Origin: Gardnerella swidsinskii
GTDB lineage: Bacteria; Actinomycetota; Actinomycetes; Actinomycetales; Bifidobacteriaceae
Direction: 5' to 3'
NCBI RefSeq assembly: GCF_003397705.1
Contig: NZ_QJVB01000001.1
Span: 1 to 64,000, forward strand
DNA length: 64,000 nucleotides
The notes below the pieces were generated by a model. It had not been told where the DNA came from. It searched no databases and saw nothing but the letters and a program-made list of their open reading frames with translations. Below are positions 26,745 through 35,944 of this stretch, piece by piece. The position numbers and the translations under genes were made by a program. Within the stretch, counting starts at the first letter, position 1; each line of letters begins with the position of its first letter.

Positions 26745-27647
26745 TTATTTTTTATGCAAATCAGAGCATGCTGAACTAATTATTGTGCACAATCCTTCCA
26801 TAATTTTGTCTACTGGAGAAGCTGCGCGCCAATTCAAATATAACGATCGATAAGGTTTAGGATTCTTAAACTCACGCAACATCAAACCAACTGGTTGCAC
26901 AATTGGAGGTACAGTTGCAAGACGCGGCAATAATGTCACATCTTTGCTACCTACAACCATATATCGCAAAGTTTCTAACGACGTTGCCCTAAATTCTGAT
27001 TGCTTCGCCCCCACTTTTTGGCATACATCGAGCATGCTTCTACGCATACAATGCCCATCTTCTAGTAAAAGCACTTTCTGAGTAGACAAATCTGAAAGTT
27101 CAATTGGTTTACTCTCGTGTCCTAGCAAAGAATTTGTAGAAGTCGCAAGAAGAAAATCTTCGTCAAAAACATGACACACTTTTATTGAAGGCGCATTCAA
27201 ACTTTCGCTTAATATAGCTGCGTCGACTTGACCACTATCTAGCAAATCAATAAGTTTCGCTGATTTTTCTTCTATAAAACGAATAGTAAGTTTTGGTTTT
27301 AAACGCCTGAGTGCAGGCATAATTCTTGGAAGTAAGTATGGTCCTAACGTTGGGAACACACCCAAAACTACTGTAGATGACCATGGATCTTCTGAGCGTC
27401 TTGCAGCTTGTCGAATACGTGACATATCTGCCTGAATACGTTTAGCGTAATAAACCACTTCCCTCCCAGCAGGAGTTAAGATTTGTTTCCCGGGAGTGCG
27501 CTCAATAAGTTCTACGTCTAAAGTCTCTTCAAGTTTTTTAATTTGCGTTGAAAGAGTAGGCTGAGAGACGCGCATACGAACAGCCGCCTTGGTAAAGCTT
27601 CCTTCTTGTGCAAAAGCTATTAGATATTCTAACGCTCTAATATTCAT
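26745..27647 (-). CDS. oxyR: LysR-type peroxide sensor regulator OxyR
   Basis: 300 aa. N-terminal LysR helix-turn-helix (SFTKAAVRMRVSQPTLSTQIKKLE), C-terminal effector domain. The segment LLLEDGHCMRRSMLDVC carries Cys200 and Cys209 with the same nine-residue spacing as the redox pair Cys199/Cys208 of E. coli OxyR, which marks it as a true peroxide sensor rather than a generic LysR protein. GGGAGGC precedes the start. It is the last gene of ahpC-ahpF-oxyR, 41 nt after ahpF, and should activate the locus through the motifs at 30115-30160. Confidence 0.93.
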   Translation of the reverse strand: MNIRALEYLIAFAQEGSFTKAAVRMRVSQPTLSTQIKKLEETLDVELIERTPGKQILTPAGREVVYYAKRIQADMSRIRQAARRSEDPWSSTVVLGVFPTLGPYLLPRIMPALRRLKPKLTIRFIEEKSAKLIDLLDSGQVDAAILSESLNAPSIKVCHVFDEDFLLATSTNSLLGHESKPIELSDLSTQKVLLLEDGHCMRRSMLDVCQKVGAKQSEFRATSLETLRYMVVGSKDVTLLPRLATVPPIVQPVGLMLREFKNPKPYRSLYLNWRAASPVDKIMEGLCTIISSACSDLHKK

Positions 27648-27688
27648 AAGACGCCTCCCATTGTTTATTGCATAATAAATTTTATAAA

Positions 27689-29362
27689 TTATTTATTTTG
27701 CGGGCTGCGGATAAGATAGTCAAATGCAGATAACGCAGCATTGGCTCCAGAACCATACGCTGTAACAATCTGCTTATACGGTTCGTCTGAACAATCTCCA
27801 GCAGCAAAAACACCCGGAGTATCAGTGCATCCAGCGCGATTCGTAATAATTTCTCCTCGATTATTGAGAGAAATATTATTTACAAGCCAACGAGTATTCG
27901 GAGCTAAACCAATTTGCACAAAAACCCCATCGGTTTCAACAATATGTTCTCTGTTTTCATCATCGTCTGCTTTATTGCGATCTATGTAACGTATTGCAGT
28001 AACTTTACTACCATTACCTTCAATACTACTTACGGCAGCACTCGTAATAACTTCAGCGTTAGGTAATTTATGCAAAGTATTAAGCAATACTTGATCAGCT
28101 TTAAGCACATCCATGAACTCAACCACCGTCACATGTTTTGCAACTCCTGCTAAATCAATAGCAGCTTCAACACCAGAATTTCCGCCGCCAACAACGACAA
28201 CATTCTTATCTTTGAAAAGTGGGCCGTCGCAATGAGGGCAGAATGATACGCCTCTATTCCTATACTCATCTTCTCCAGGAACGCCCAACGTACGCCAAGT
28301 CGCGCCAGTTGCAATAATCACTGCACGCGCTTTCAAAGATCCGCCAGAACGCGCATGAATAGTATGTAACCCATATGGTTCCTTAGATAAATCGAGCGAG
28401 TCTGCCCAATCAGGAGTAAATACGTCAATATCGTACTGCGAAATATGCTTAGTTAAATCTGCTGCTAGTTGAGAACCAGTCGTATGCGTTTGGGAAATAT
28501 GATTTTCAATACTTTCAGTTTCTACAACCTGTCCGCCACGATGATCCATAATCATAGCTGTACGCAAACCCTTACGAGCAGTGTAAATTGCGGCAGCAGA
28601 AGCAGCAGGACCGCCGCCAGCAATAACAATATCGTATGGATTTTGCGAATTCATTTTTTCTGCGAGCGCAACATTTGCCGAAGAAACGCTATTACCATTA
28701 TTGCCATTCTCATTTTGCTCAACAGATTTTTCTTGTTCTGCGAGCACAGATACAAGTTCGTCAATTCCTGCCCGTCCGGAGGAAATAAGTTTGCCATTTT
28801 CAAAAACTGCTGGCACGCTCATTACACCGAGTTTATCTACTTCTTCACGGAAAGCGCTACCTTCAACTACAGTATGCTGGATTTTAGGGTTAATAATAGA
28901 AATGGTGTTAAGCGATTGCACAACTTCTGGGCAATTCAGGCAAATTACCGACATGTATGTTGTCACATTGTGTGAACCAAGCTTTAGTATTGCATCGCGT
29001 TGCTCATCACTAATTTTTGGCGCATAGCCACTTACTTGTAGAAGTGCTAGTACTAAAGAGCTGAATTCGTGCCCTAAAGGCAATCCCGCAAAACTAACCG
29101 ATACAGTAGATTCTCCATTTACTGGATTATCTAGTTTTCTACGCAATTCAAAGCTTGGCTTACGCTTTACATTGCTAATTTCATTATTATTTACTTCAGA
29201 AATACTGATTTTGTCACTTTGCTGAGATACTTCTTCCAGTAAGGATTTAACTTTTTGAGATGTTTCAGAATTATCAACGTAAGAAATGATTTCTATTTTA
29301 GATACCATCTTTTTTAGTAATTCTGAAAGCTGAGCAGTTAATGATGCATTCAACAAAGACAT
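27689..29362 (-). CDS. ahpF: alkyl hydroperoxide reductase flavoprotein subunit (AhpF)
   Basis: 557 aa. The N-terminal tandem thioredoxin-like domain (about 1-210) has the CLNC motif at Cys141/Cys144. A thioredoxin-reductase-like module follows, with FAD motif [17 protein letters not shown], redox pair CPHC at Cys375/Cys378, NAD(P)H motif [11 protein letters not shown], and [15 protein letters not shown] near the C-terminus. It passes electrons from NAD(P)H to AhpC. This full AhpF layout, not a simple TrxB, fits its position after ahpC. Two Ser/Asn-rich linkers make it slightly longer than the 520-aa standard. Confidence 0.94.
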   Translation of the reverse strand: MSLLNASLTAQLSELLKKMVSKIEIISYVDNSETSQKVKSLLEEVSQQSDKISISEVNNNEISNVKRKPSFELRRKLDNPVNGESTVSVSFAGLPLGHEFSSLVLALLQVSGYAPKISDEQRDAILKLGSHNVTTYMSVICLNCPEVVQSLNTISIINPKIQHTVVEGSAFREEVDKLGVMSVPAVFENGKLISSGRAGIDELVSVLAEQEKSVEQNENGNNGNSVSSANVALAEKMNSQNPYDIVIAGGGPAASAAAIYTARKGLRTAMIMDHRGGQVVETESIENHISQTHTTGSQLAADLTKHISQYDIDVFTPDWADSLDLSKEPYGLHTIHARSGGSLKARAVIIATGATWRTLGVPGEDEYRNRGVSFCPHCDGPLFKDKNVVVVGGGNSGVEAAIDLAGVAKHVTVVEFMDVLKADQVLLNTLHKLPNAEVITSAAVSSIEGNGSKVTAIRYIDRNKADDDENREHIVETDGVFVQIGLAPNTRWLVNNISLNNRGEIITNRAGCTDTPGVFAAGDCSDEPYKQIVTAYGSGANAALSAFDYLIRSPQNK

Positions 29363-29407
29363 AGTTTACTTCCTTCCGCAATTTTAGTCACAAGCAAAAA
29401 TAAGAGA

Positions 29408-29445
29408 AATGCGTAGGAAACTATGAACGTAGCTCCCTACGCATT
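29408..29445 (-). terminator. stem-loop between ahpC and ahpF
   Basis: AATGCGTAGG / CCTACGCATT, 18-nt loop, followed on the minus strand by TCTCTTATTTTTGC. Probably a leaky terminator that keeps ahpC mRNA in excess of ahpF-oxyR mRNA. Confidence 0.65.
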
Positions 29446-29491
29446 GAGATGATTCTTTAAAAAAATATTCTTTAATATTTAATTGCAAAAA

Positions 29492-30055
29492 TCAGATTTT
29501 GCCGACTAAATCGATAGAAGGTTCCAAGGTTTCTTCGCCCTGCTCCCATTTTGCTGGGCAAACTTCGCCTGGGTGCGCTGCAATATACTGTGCTGCTTTA
29601 ACTTTACGAAGCAGCTCGTCGGCGTTACGACCAATTCCGTCTGCGGTCATCTCAAAGAACTGAATCACACCTTGCGGATTCACGAGGAATGTAGCTCGGT
29701 GAGCTAAACCGGATTCTTGATTCCAAGCGTCAAAATTACGCGAAAGAGCTCCGGAAGGATCACCCAACATAGTGTACTTTACTTTTGCAATTGCTTCAGA
29801 ATCGTCATGCCATGCTTTGTGTACAAAATGTGTATCCGTAGAGACTGAGTAAACTTCAACGCCTAGCTTTTGCAATTCCTCATAGTGGTTTGCAAGATCT
29901 TCCAATTCAGTTGGGCATACGAATGAAAAATCAGCTGGATAGAAGAAGAAAATTGCCCATTTGCCAAGAACATCAGTATCACTTACTTCAACAAATTCGC
30001 CATTCTTATAACCATTTACTTTGAATGGAAGAATATGTGTGTTCATTAAACTCAT
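29492..30055 (-). CDS. ahpC: alkyl hydroperoxide reductase subunit C (2-Cys peroxiredoxin)
   Basis: 187 aa. Typical AhpC/Prx1 protein: peroxidatic Cys47 in FVCPTE, resolving Cys166 in EVCPAKW, and the FFYPADFSF segment. Reduces H2O2, organic peroxides and peroxynitrite using electrons from AhpF. Start ATG with AGGAGA 7 nt upstream. First gene of ahpC-ahpF-oxyR; OxyR-like sites lie 60-105 nt upstream of the start. Confidence 0.97.
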   Translation of the reverse strand: MSLMNTHILPFKVNGYKNGEFVEVSDTDVLGKWAIFFFYPADFSFVCPTELEDLANHYEELQKLGVEVYSVSTDTHFVHKAWHDDSEAIAKVKYTMLGDPSGALSRNFDAWNQESGLAHRATFLVNPQGVIQFFEMTADGIGRNADELLRKVKAAQYIAAHPGEVCPAKWEQGEETLEPSIDLVGKI

Positions 30056-30114
30056 ATCATTCTCCTAAATAGGTCATTTGCGCCTTCGTTGCGCTTTTAT
30101 TTTCATTATTAAGA

Positions 30115-30160
30115 ATAGATTATGGCTATTGATAATTCTAGTTATATAGATGTTTTCTAT
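30115..30160 (-). promoter_or_regulatory. two OxyR-like binding motifs upstream of ahpC
   Basis: ATAGATTATGGCTAT (30115-30129) and ATAGATGTTTTCTAT (30146-30160) each match the OxyR element ATAG-N-T-NNN-A-N-CTAT at 9 of 10 fixed positions. Their starts are 31 bp apart, about three helical turns, so both face the same side. They lie between ahpC and the divergent lipase gene. Confidence 0.65.
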
Positions 30161-30408
30161 GACTCTTATACACATCGTCAATGATTTTAGTAAACAAAAA
30201 AGGAGCAACAACATTTATTTAGAAGTATGGACTTTTGTTTATGTAGACTATACAATTGATGAACTGTGTAGAATAGCAATTGTGGCGGCAAAATAAATTT
30301 CGATTAATTTATATAACGCACGTAGTTAACAAAGAGGTGCTACAAATCGTAAACAGTCGTCCTATACATTTGTTGACTACAAAACTAAACAAAATATGGG
30401 AGGATACT

Positions 30409-31587
30409 ATGAAACGCAATGCAGTAACAGGGTTTTTAACTAGCCTATGCATGCTCTTGAGCCTATCTGCTTTCGCAATGCCAGCAATGGCAACAACCGC
30501 AGATAATTATGCAAAAACTCCACTTACTGCTGAAACAGCTAAACAAATCGCAAATGGAACTATAGGCTTAGATTTACCTGGGGCTTTGGATATGTCTTTA
30601 TATCACAAGAAGCCTCTTGATCCACAAGCTGATTTAGATGGTGACGGCTTAACTAATAGTCAGGAAATTTACACTTACACTAAAGACGGTAAGACTTATT
30701 ATGGGTACAATTCTCACCCTATGATGAACGATACCGATGGCGATGGTATTCCAGATAATCAAGACAGCAATCCTCGCAGGTGGGATATTAGTCCTCGCGA
30801 TATGGCTTTATTCTCTGAACTTTCTTATCGAGATGATAATTACATAAATAAGGTACTCGATTACACTAAACCGCTTCACGACATTTACAAAAATCGCAGT
30901 GAGTACCGCCTTATGCACAACGAGCTTGCACCATTCTGGAAAGTTAAGGAAACCTACCACAAAAGGGGAGGATTTGATGCTGTTTTGTTTGAAAATGTAA
31001 GTCCATACCCATTCTTAGAACAAGGCACTGTTCAAGTACTAGCAATTCGTGGAACTTCCCAATTTAATGATTACGATGATGATTTTGCAATAGCTGTAGG
31101 TCATAACCCAGATCAAGCTAAAGATGTTGAGCAGTTGATTGAGCGTTATGGTCGCGAAAATACTGTTAGCAATTTGTATATTACCGGACATTCCCTCGGA
31201 GGATATCTTGCACAGCGTGCTTTAATTCGTGCTAAAGGCAAAGGCTACAACTGGATTAAGAAAATTTACACATTCAATTCACCACAAATTTGGGGAAATA
31301 TTTTCAACCGTTGGTTGCGTGCCGTCGCCAATACTGGCGATAAGCTCACTCGAGAAGGTTACGCTGTTCATTACAAAGTAGACAACGACAAGGTTATTCG
31401 TTCTGTTGGCAATTTTGCTGGAGCTATAAGCGTCAGCAATTCTGCGCAAGGACATAGCTCTCGAAGCTATCTTGAGGCCCGTATGAACAATTTCCCAGGT
31501 TTCACCGTAGGTACTAGAGGAGATATTTCTGGCACTGGACGTTGGATGGAAGAACTTAACAACTTCTACGATGTTCGCACGTTCTAA
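30409..31587 (+). CDS. secreted lipase-like alpha/beta-hydrolase with calcium-binding repeats
   Basis: 392 aa. Signal peptide (about 1-28, ending AMPAMA). The mature N-terminus has two Asp-rich thrombospondin-type-3-like calcium loops (DLDGDGLTNSQE, DTDGDGIPDNQD). From about 115 on there is a lipase class 3/Mbeg1-like domain with nucleophile Ser262 in TGHSLGG and plausible Asp (about 325-327) and His (about 349, GHSSRSY). No wall anchor, so released. The ATG at 30409 has GGGAGGA upstream; the longer frame to 30280 has none. It is the first of two tandem paralogues, divergent from ahpC. Substrate unknown; host lipids are a reasonable guess. Confidence 0.85.
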   Translation: MKRNAVTGFLTSLCMLLSLSAFAMPAMATTADNYAKTPLTAETAKQIANGTIGLDLPGALDMSLYHKKPLDPQADLDGDGLTNSQEIYTYTKDGKTYYGYNSHPMMNDTDGDGIPDNQDSNPRRWDISPRDMALFSELSYRDDNYINKVLDYTKPLHDIYKNRSEYRLMHNELAPFWKVKETYHKRGGFDAVLFENVSPYPFLEQGTVQVLAIRGTSQFNDYDDDFAIAVGHNPDQAKDVEQLIERYGRENTVSNLYITGHSLGGYLAQRALIRAKGKGYNWIKKIYTFNSPQIWGNIFNRWLRAVANTGDKLTREGYAVHYKVDNDKVIRSVGNFAGAISVSNSAQGHSSRSYLEARMNNFPGFTVGTRGDISGTGRWMEELNNFYDVRTF

Positions 31588-31932
31588 TTACTGCTAATTA
31601 ATGATTATTAATTAGCACCAGCAATAGATAGCTATCTCGTGTAATTTATTAACAATAAGCTAAGTGCTGATTTACCGATGATTCATTAATATCACAAGTA
31701 GCTCAGTGCTTTTCCTATATCAATTAATCTAATGAAATTCTTTCCTATTACACCGCATCAGCTTAAGTATTAACTTTTGGTACTTATTAAAATTATCTGA
31801 TTCAACTAGATACAATTTTATAAAGTTGTTAAATCTGATAAAACCAACACGTTGAGCTAAATCTGTTGTGCTGCTCGCAAAAATATTTTCAAAATAAAGT
31901 AGAAGTCTGTACAAAAAGTAAGGAATAGCAGT
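31588..31932. other. spacer between the two lipase genes
   Basis: 345 nt without a gene. Just after the first stop there is a perfect 24-nt palindrome GCTAATTAAT-GATT-ATTAATTAGC (31593-31616); it lacks a T-run, so it is a weak terminator at best or a protein site. The rest is AT-rich and presumably carries the promoter of the second lipase gene. No clear -35/-10 pair stands out. Confidence 0.5.
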
Positions 31933-34689
31933 ATGAGAAAAGTAAGTACCGTTCACACAATTAGTGGAATTGTATTAACTTTTGGTTTGATCATTTCATC
32001 GCTGGTTTACATACCTTCGCTAGCAACAACCGCAGCGGCAGAAGAAACATCACCAGTGCACGTACCTCTTACCGCACAAACCGCTCACGACATTTCTACT
32101 GGTCGAATTCGTTTGGAAAATAATCAGATTGATTCTTTGCTTTACCATAAAGCCGCGCTAGATCCAGATCAAGATAGCGACGGCGACGGTCTGAAGAACA
32201 GCGAAGAGCTTTACACTTACGTAAAAAACGGACGCACATATTACGGATATAATTCGCATCCACTTATTAAGGACACCGACGGCGACGGATTAGATGACAA
32301 AAACGATAGCAATCCTCGCAGGTGGGATATTAGCCCTCGCGATATGGCGCTGTTTATGGAGCTTGTGTATAGGGAAGACAGCTACGTCAAAGAAGTACTT
32401 GACTACTCAAAACCGCTCAGGATTATTTATGAAAATCGCAATGAGTACCGCCTTATGCACAACGAGCTTGCACCATTCTGGAAAGTTAAGGAAACCTACC
32501 ACTTCGGGAGTGGGTTTGACGCTATCCTTTTTGAAAATGTGAATCCTGCGTACCCATTTATTAAGCAAAACGGCGTGCAAGTATTAGCAATTCGCGGCAC
32601 TAAAGGCGCAACAGATGTATGGAATGATGTCTTGCTTGGAACTGGCTCAAACCCAGGCCAAGCTGCTGATATAGATAAATTAATTGATGAATATAAACAA
32701 AAGAACACTGTAAGCAATTTATATGTTACAGGTCACTCTTTAGGTGGGTACTTAGCACAAAGAGCCTTAATTCGAGCTAAAAGTAGTGGCGCAACTTTTA
32801 ATATTAAAGCTTATACTTTTAACGCTCCGAGAATCAAAGGTAATATATTCAACAGATGGCTTTGGGAAACATCTGATTTTGGCGATAAACTAACTAAAGA
32901 AGGTTATGCCGTTCATTATAAAGTTGATAACGATACAGTAATAGGCGGAATAGGAAATTTCGAAGGTGCAATAAGCGTAGGAAGTTCTGGAGCCGGTCAT
33001 GGATCCAGAAGCTACTTTGAGCCTAGAATGAATGCTTTCCAAGGATTCACAGTTGGCGAACGCAATAAAATTGAGGGAACCGGTCGCAAAATTGATGCAC
33101 TCGACGGATTAGTTAACGAACCAGTTATTAAAACTGACGAACAAGCTTTCGAACCTAAAATTACGAATATTGACATTATGGAAAATGATCCATTGCCAAA
33201 AGGCACAACAATAAAGCATCTTCTTAATCCTAACGATATACCGCAAGGCTCTACCATTACAGACATTACAGAATACGACAAAATTGACACTTCTCAATGC
33301 GGCAACTACGAAGGGAAAATACTACTCGTACTATCTGGTAGAATATTAAAAACTATTATAGTTCCAATAACCATTCATAAACGATTGGCTAATATCGAGG
33401 AACTTCCAAATGTTACTGCTGAACCTGGCAAGAAAATAGAAGTCAAAAAAGACAATAAAATCCCCGATAATTTCGACTTCAAACCATACTTAAAAAACTT
33501 ACCAGAAAACAGCACAGTACAAGTTGTAAAACAACCAAACACAACAAACACTGGAGAAACAACATTTATCATAGAAATAACCTTTGCAAACAAAGCAAAA
33601 CAGAAAGTAACTCTTAAAGCTCACGTTGTAGAAATCATTCCAGCAACACCACTAAACCCAGCTAAAAAGAGTATTACGTGGGCCGAGTTAATTCCTGCAA
33701 AGAAATCAACACCATGGATCGAGCTAACACCAGCGACACCAGCTCCAACACCAACTCCCGTACCTCCGACACCTGTTCCACCGACACCGGAACCAACGCC
33801 TTCGCCTACGCCGACACCGACGCCTGATCAACAACCTGCAGTGCCTCTGCAGCCGAAACCAAACCCGGTGAATCCAACACCCGTTCCGCCAAAACCTGCG
33901 CCTAAACCAGAGCCACAACCTGTTCCACCAACACCAGAATCTCATTCTGACAACAGTGAACACTCTAGCAATGGCGAACCTGATAAGTCTGCAAATAGCA
34001 CAACCCCACAGACTAATAAGTTCGATCAAGACCATAAGGAAATTCCAAGCATGGGATTTCCCGAACCAACACATCCTTCCAAAACTCTACAAACTCCTGC
34101 AGTTAGTAACGATTCTATGCGCGAAAACCACATAGAGCTTAACGCAAACTCAGAATCACACACATTACAGCAACAGATTCCATCAGCACCAAAGAGTATT
34201 GCAGATTTACTTCCAGCGTTGTGCAACACTCTCACCGTCGGGAATAATAACATTGCTTATGCGGGAAAAAACAACCATATCACTGTTACAGTAAATGCAA
34301 CATCAGAATTCATGCGCAGATTACAACTAGAAAAAGCAGTAAAAGCTTATGCCTACATATATTCCAACCCTAAACTTCTTTATAGCGCAAATGGAATGAA
34401 ATATGTAACAGTTCACATTAATGAATATGGCAGAATTGTATTCGACGTAGTTATCCCGGAAGACTATAAAGGCAATCATACGATTGTCCTTATTGACGAA
34501 AACGGTAAACAAGTTGCGTGGACGAATACTTTAGTAAAGAAAGACCTCCATTTACACAAACAATCCACAATAGCCAATAATGCACTCCCTCGTACTGGAA
34601 TACAAATAATTCCAATTGCACTTAGCGTTGCATTGATGCTGTTTGCTAGCACAATTGTGACAATTGCAAGAAAAAGAAAGTTTAACTAA
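31933..34689 (+). CDS. LPXTG cell-wall-anchored lipase-like protein with Rib-type repeats
   Basis: 918 aa. Order: signal peptide (about 1-36); Asp-rich calcium loops (DSDGDGLKNSEE, DTDGDGLDDKND); a lipase domain close to that of the upstream gene with Ser269 in TGHSLGG; two Rib/alpha-like beta repeats (about 410-560); a Pro/Thr/Lys-rich wall-spanning region (about 570-680); an acidic/Ser-rich linker; a small beta domain (about 765-870); and LPRTG at 885-889, a hydrophobic helix and a KRKFN tail. A sortase would attach it to peptidoglycan, displaying a lipase on the cell surface. AAGGAAT precedes the ATG. Probable duplicate of the upstream gene with an added surface module. Confidence 0.88.
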   Translation: MRKVSTVHTISGIVLTFGLIISSLVYIPSLATTAAAEETSPVHVPLTAQTAHDISTGRIRLENNQIDSLLYHKAALDPDQDSDGDGLKNSEELYTYVKNGRTYYGYNSHPLIKDTDGDGLDDKNDSNPRRWDISPRDMALFMELVYREDSYVKEVLDYSKPLRIIYENRNEYRLMHNELAPFWKVKETYHFGSGFDAILFENVNPAYPFIKQNGVQVLAIRGTKGATDVWNDVLLGTGSNPGQAADIDKLIDEYKQKNTVSNLYVTGHSLGGYLAQRALIRAKSSGATFNIKAYTFNAPRIKGNIFNRWLWETSDFGDKLTKEGYAVHYKVDNDTVIGGIGNFEGAISVGSSGAGHGSRSYFEPRMNAFQGFTVGERNKIEGTGRKIDALDGLVNEPVIKTDEQAFEPKITNIDIMENDPLPKGTTIKHLLNPNDIPQGSTITDITEYDKIDTSQCGNYEGKILLVLSGRILKTIIVPITIHKRLANIEELPNVTAEPGKKIEVKKDNKIPDNFDFKPYLKNLPENSTVQVVKQPNTTNTGETTFIIEITFANKAKQKVTLKAHVVEIIPATPLNPAKKSITWAELIPAKKSTPWIELTPATPAPTPTPVPPTPVPPTPEPTPSPTPTPTPDQQPAVPLQPKPNPVNPTPVPPKPAPKPEPQPVPPTPESHSDNSEHSSNGEPDKSANSTTPQTNKFDQDHKEIPSMGFPEPTHPSKTLQTPAVSNDSMRENHIELNANSESHTLQQQIPSAPKSIADLLPALCNTLTVGNNNIAYAGKNNHITVTVNATSEFMRRLQLEKAVKAYAYIYSNPKLLYSANGMKYVTVHINEYGRIVFDVVIPEDYKGNHTIVLIDENGKQVAWTNTLVKKDLHLHKQSTIANNALPRTGIQIIPIALSVALMLFASTIVTIARKRKFN

Positions 34690-34692
34690 GCG

Positions 34693-34737
34693 TAAGTTGT
34701 AGTTTTTATACATCCAATGTACAAAAACTACAACTTA
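34693..34737 (+). terminator. terminator after the wall-anchored lipase gene
   Basis: TAAGTTGTAGTTTTT and AAAAACTACAACTTA pair perfectly (15 bp or more) just past the stop. Confidence 0.85.
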
Positions 34738-34756
34738 TACAATTTTACAATCTGAA

Positions 34757-34830
34757 TGGAGCGGATGACGGGAGTCGAACCCGCCTCTGAAGCTTGGGAA
34801 GCTTCCATTCTACCGATGAACTACATCCGC
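34757..34830 (-). tRNA. tRNA-Gly (anticodon CCC)
   Basis: Acceptor GCGGATG / CATCCGC, anticodon stem GAAGC / GCTTC with loop TTCCCAA (anticodon CCC), T-arm GCGGGTTCGACTCCCGT. CCA is encoded (TCCA end). Reads GGG. Confidence 0.95.
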
Positions 34831-34960
34831 ATGCTGTAACTAAAAGTAAACTAGTTTCAACAACCATCTAAGGGTATCATGCACAGCTTACCGCTTCAAT
34901 ATTTAGGAATCAGTTTATGAACTCAATAAACAAGACAAGCAAGTTCAACAAACAAAATAT

Positions 34961-35839
34961 TCATGCAGCAATGCTCATTAAACGCCCAATCCTATCCTGA
35001 ACAGTAGGACGCGCAGTACACAAATGCACAAGCGCAGGGGCGTTATTATTCCATGGACAAATAATCATCAAAGAAGCAACAGCCTGCAATCCAGCAGTAG
35101 ATTTCATCTCGTGAAGCTGCATGCCGTAAGTAATTTTATTAAGTGCGGAAGCAAGCGCAGCAAAATCTCCAGTAATTTCACTACTTCCCTTATCTGCGTC
35201 AAATTCACGCGAACCAGGAATAATTGCATTGATAATAACAGAAGCAATAGGAGCGAATAAAATATTCAAAAACTTACCAATAAATTTGCAATACTTGCGA
35301 ATATCACGACGATATGTATCACCGACATAAACAAGCCAAGAACCAACGTACGTTAATACTGTTGCTGTAGCAGTAGCCAGCGAAGAAGCGAGAATATCAT
35401 GATTATAAATATGAGTTAATTCATGACCAATAACACTACGTAACTCGCGCTCGTTAAGAATATTAATCAAACCACGAGTACAACATATACTCGCATGACG
35501 CTCACTTCTACCAGTTGCAAAAGCATTAGGACTTTCGTAGGGAGAAACCATTACTCGCGGCATAGGTTTACCAATTCGAGCAGATAAATCTCTGACCATT
35601 GCGTAAAGCACAGGCTCTTCTTCTTCACTAACCTCTGTAGCATGCATAGCAATAATCGCAAGCTTACTTGAGCACCAATAAGCAAAAACACTAAATGCAA
35701 TACCAGGAATAATGAACCATATTAGTGAAGACAGATGCGAGCCAGTAAGAACCCAACATAAGGCAAGAAAAAGCCACACAACAACAAAAAATAGTGCGGC
35801 TTTTAAGCTGCCATAGTGTATTCTCAAGCCTTTCAACAT
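34961..35839 (-). CDS. htpX: M48 family membrane metalloprotease HtpX
   Basis: 292 aa. Two N-terminal membrane helices, then a zinc protease domain with HELTHIYNHD (HExxH) and a later Glu-containing helix (SREFDADKGSSEITGD), and two further hydrophobic segments. It degrades misfolded membrane proteins. No Shine-Dalgarno sequence is visible; a TAAGAT box lies 7 nt before the ATG, so the mRNA may be leaderless. Flanked by tRNA-Gly and fprA. Confidence 0.93.
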   Translation of the reverse strand: MLKGLRIHYGSLKAALFFVVVWLFLALCWVLTGSHLSSLIWFIIPGIAFSVFAYWCSSKLAIIAMHATEVSEEEEPVLYAMVRDLSARIGKPMPRVMVSPYESPNAFATGRSERHASICCTRGLINILNERELRSVIGHELTHIYNHDILASSLATATATVLTYVGSWLVYVGDTYRRDIRKYCKFIGKFLNILFAPIASVIINAIIPGSREFDADKGSSEITGDFAALASALNKITYGMQLHEMKSTAGLQAVASLMIICPWNNNAPALVHLCTARPTVQDRIGRLMSIAA

Positions 35840-35944
35840 ATGAGCTATCTTAATAATGCGAACTTAAATTTTTCTGAATATATACTGCGTATTTACTAAC
35901 TACAAACTTAAATACTAAGTAATATTTTCAGTTTATTTAGGGCA

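Noticed and set aside
31593-31616. 24-nt palindrome after the first lipase gene considered as terminator
   Set aside because: Pure AT stem apart from the ends and no T-run, so not called a terminator; kept as a note in the spacer entry.
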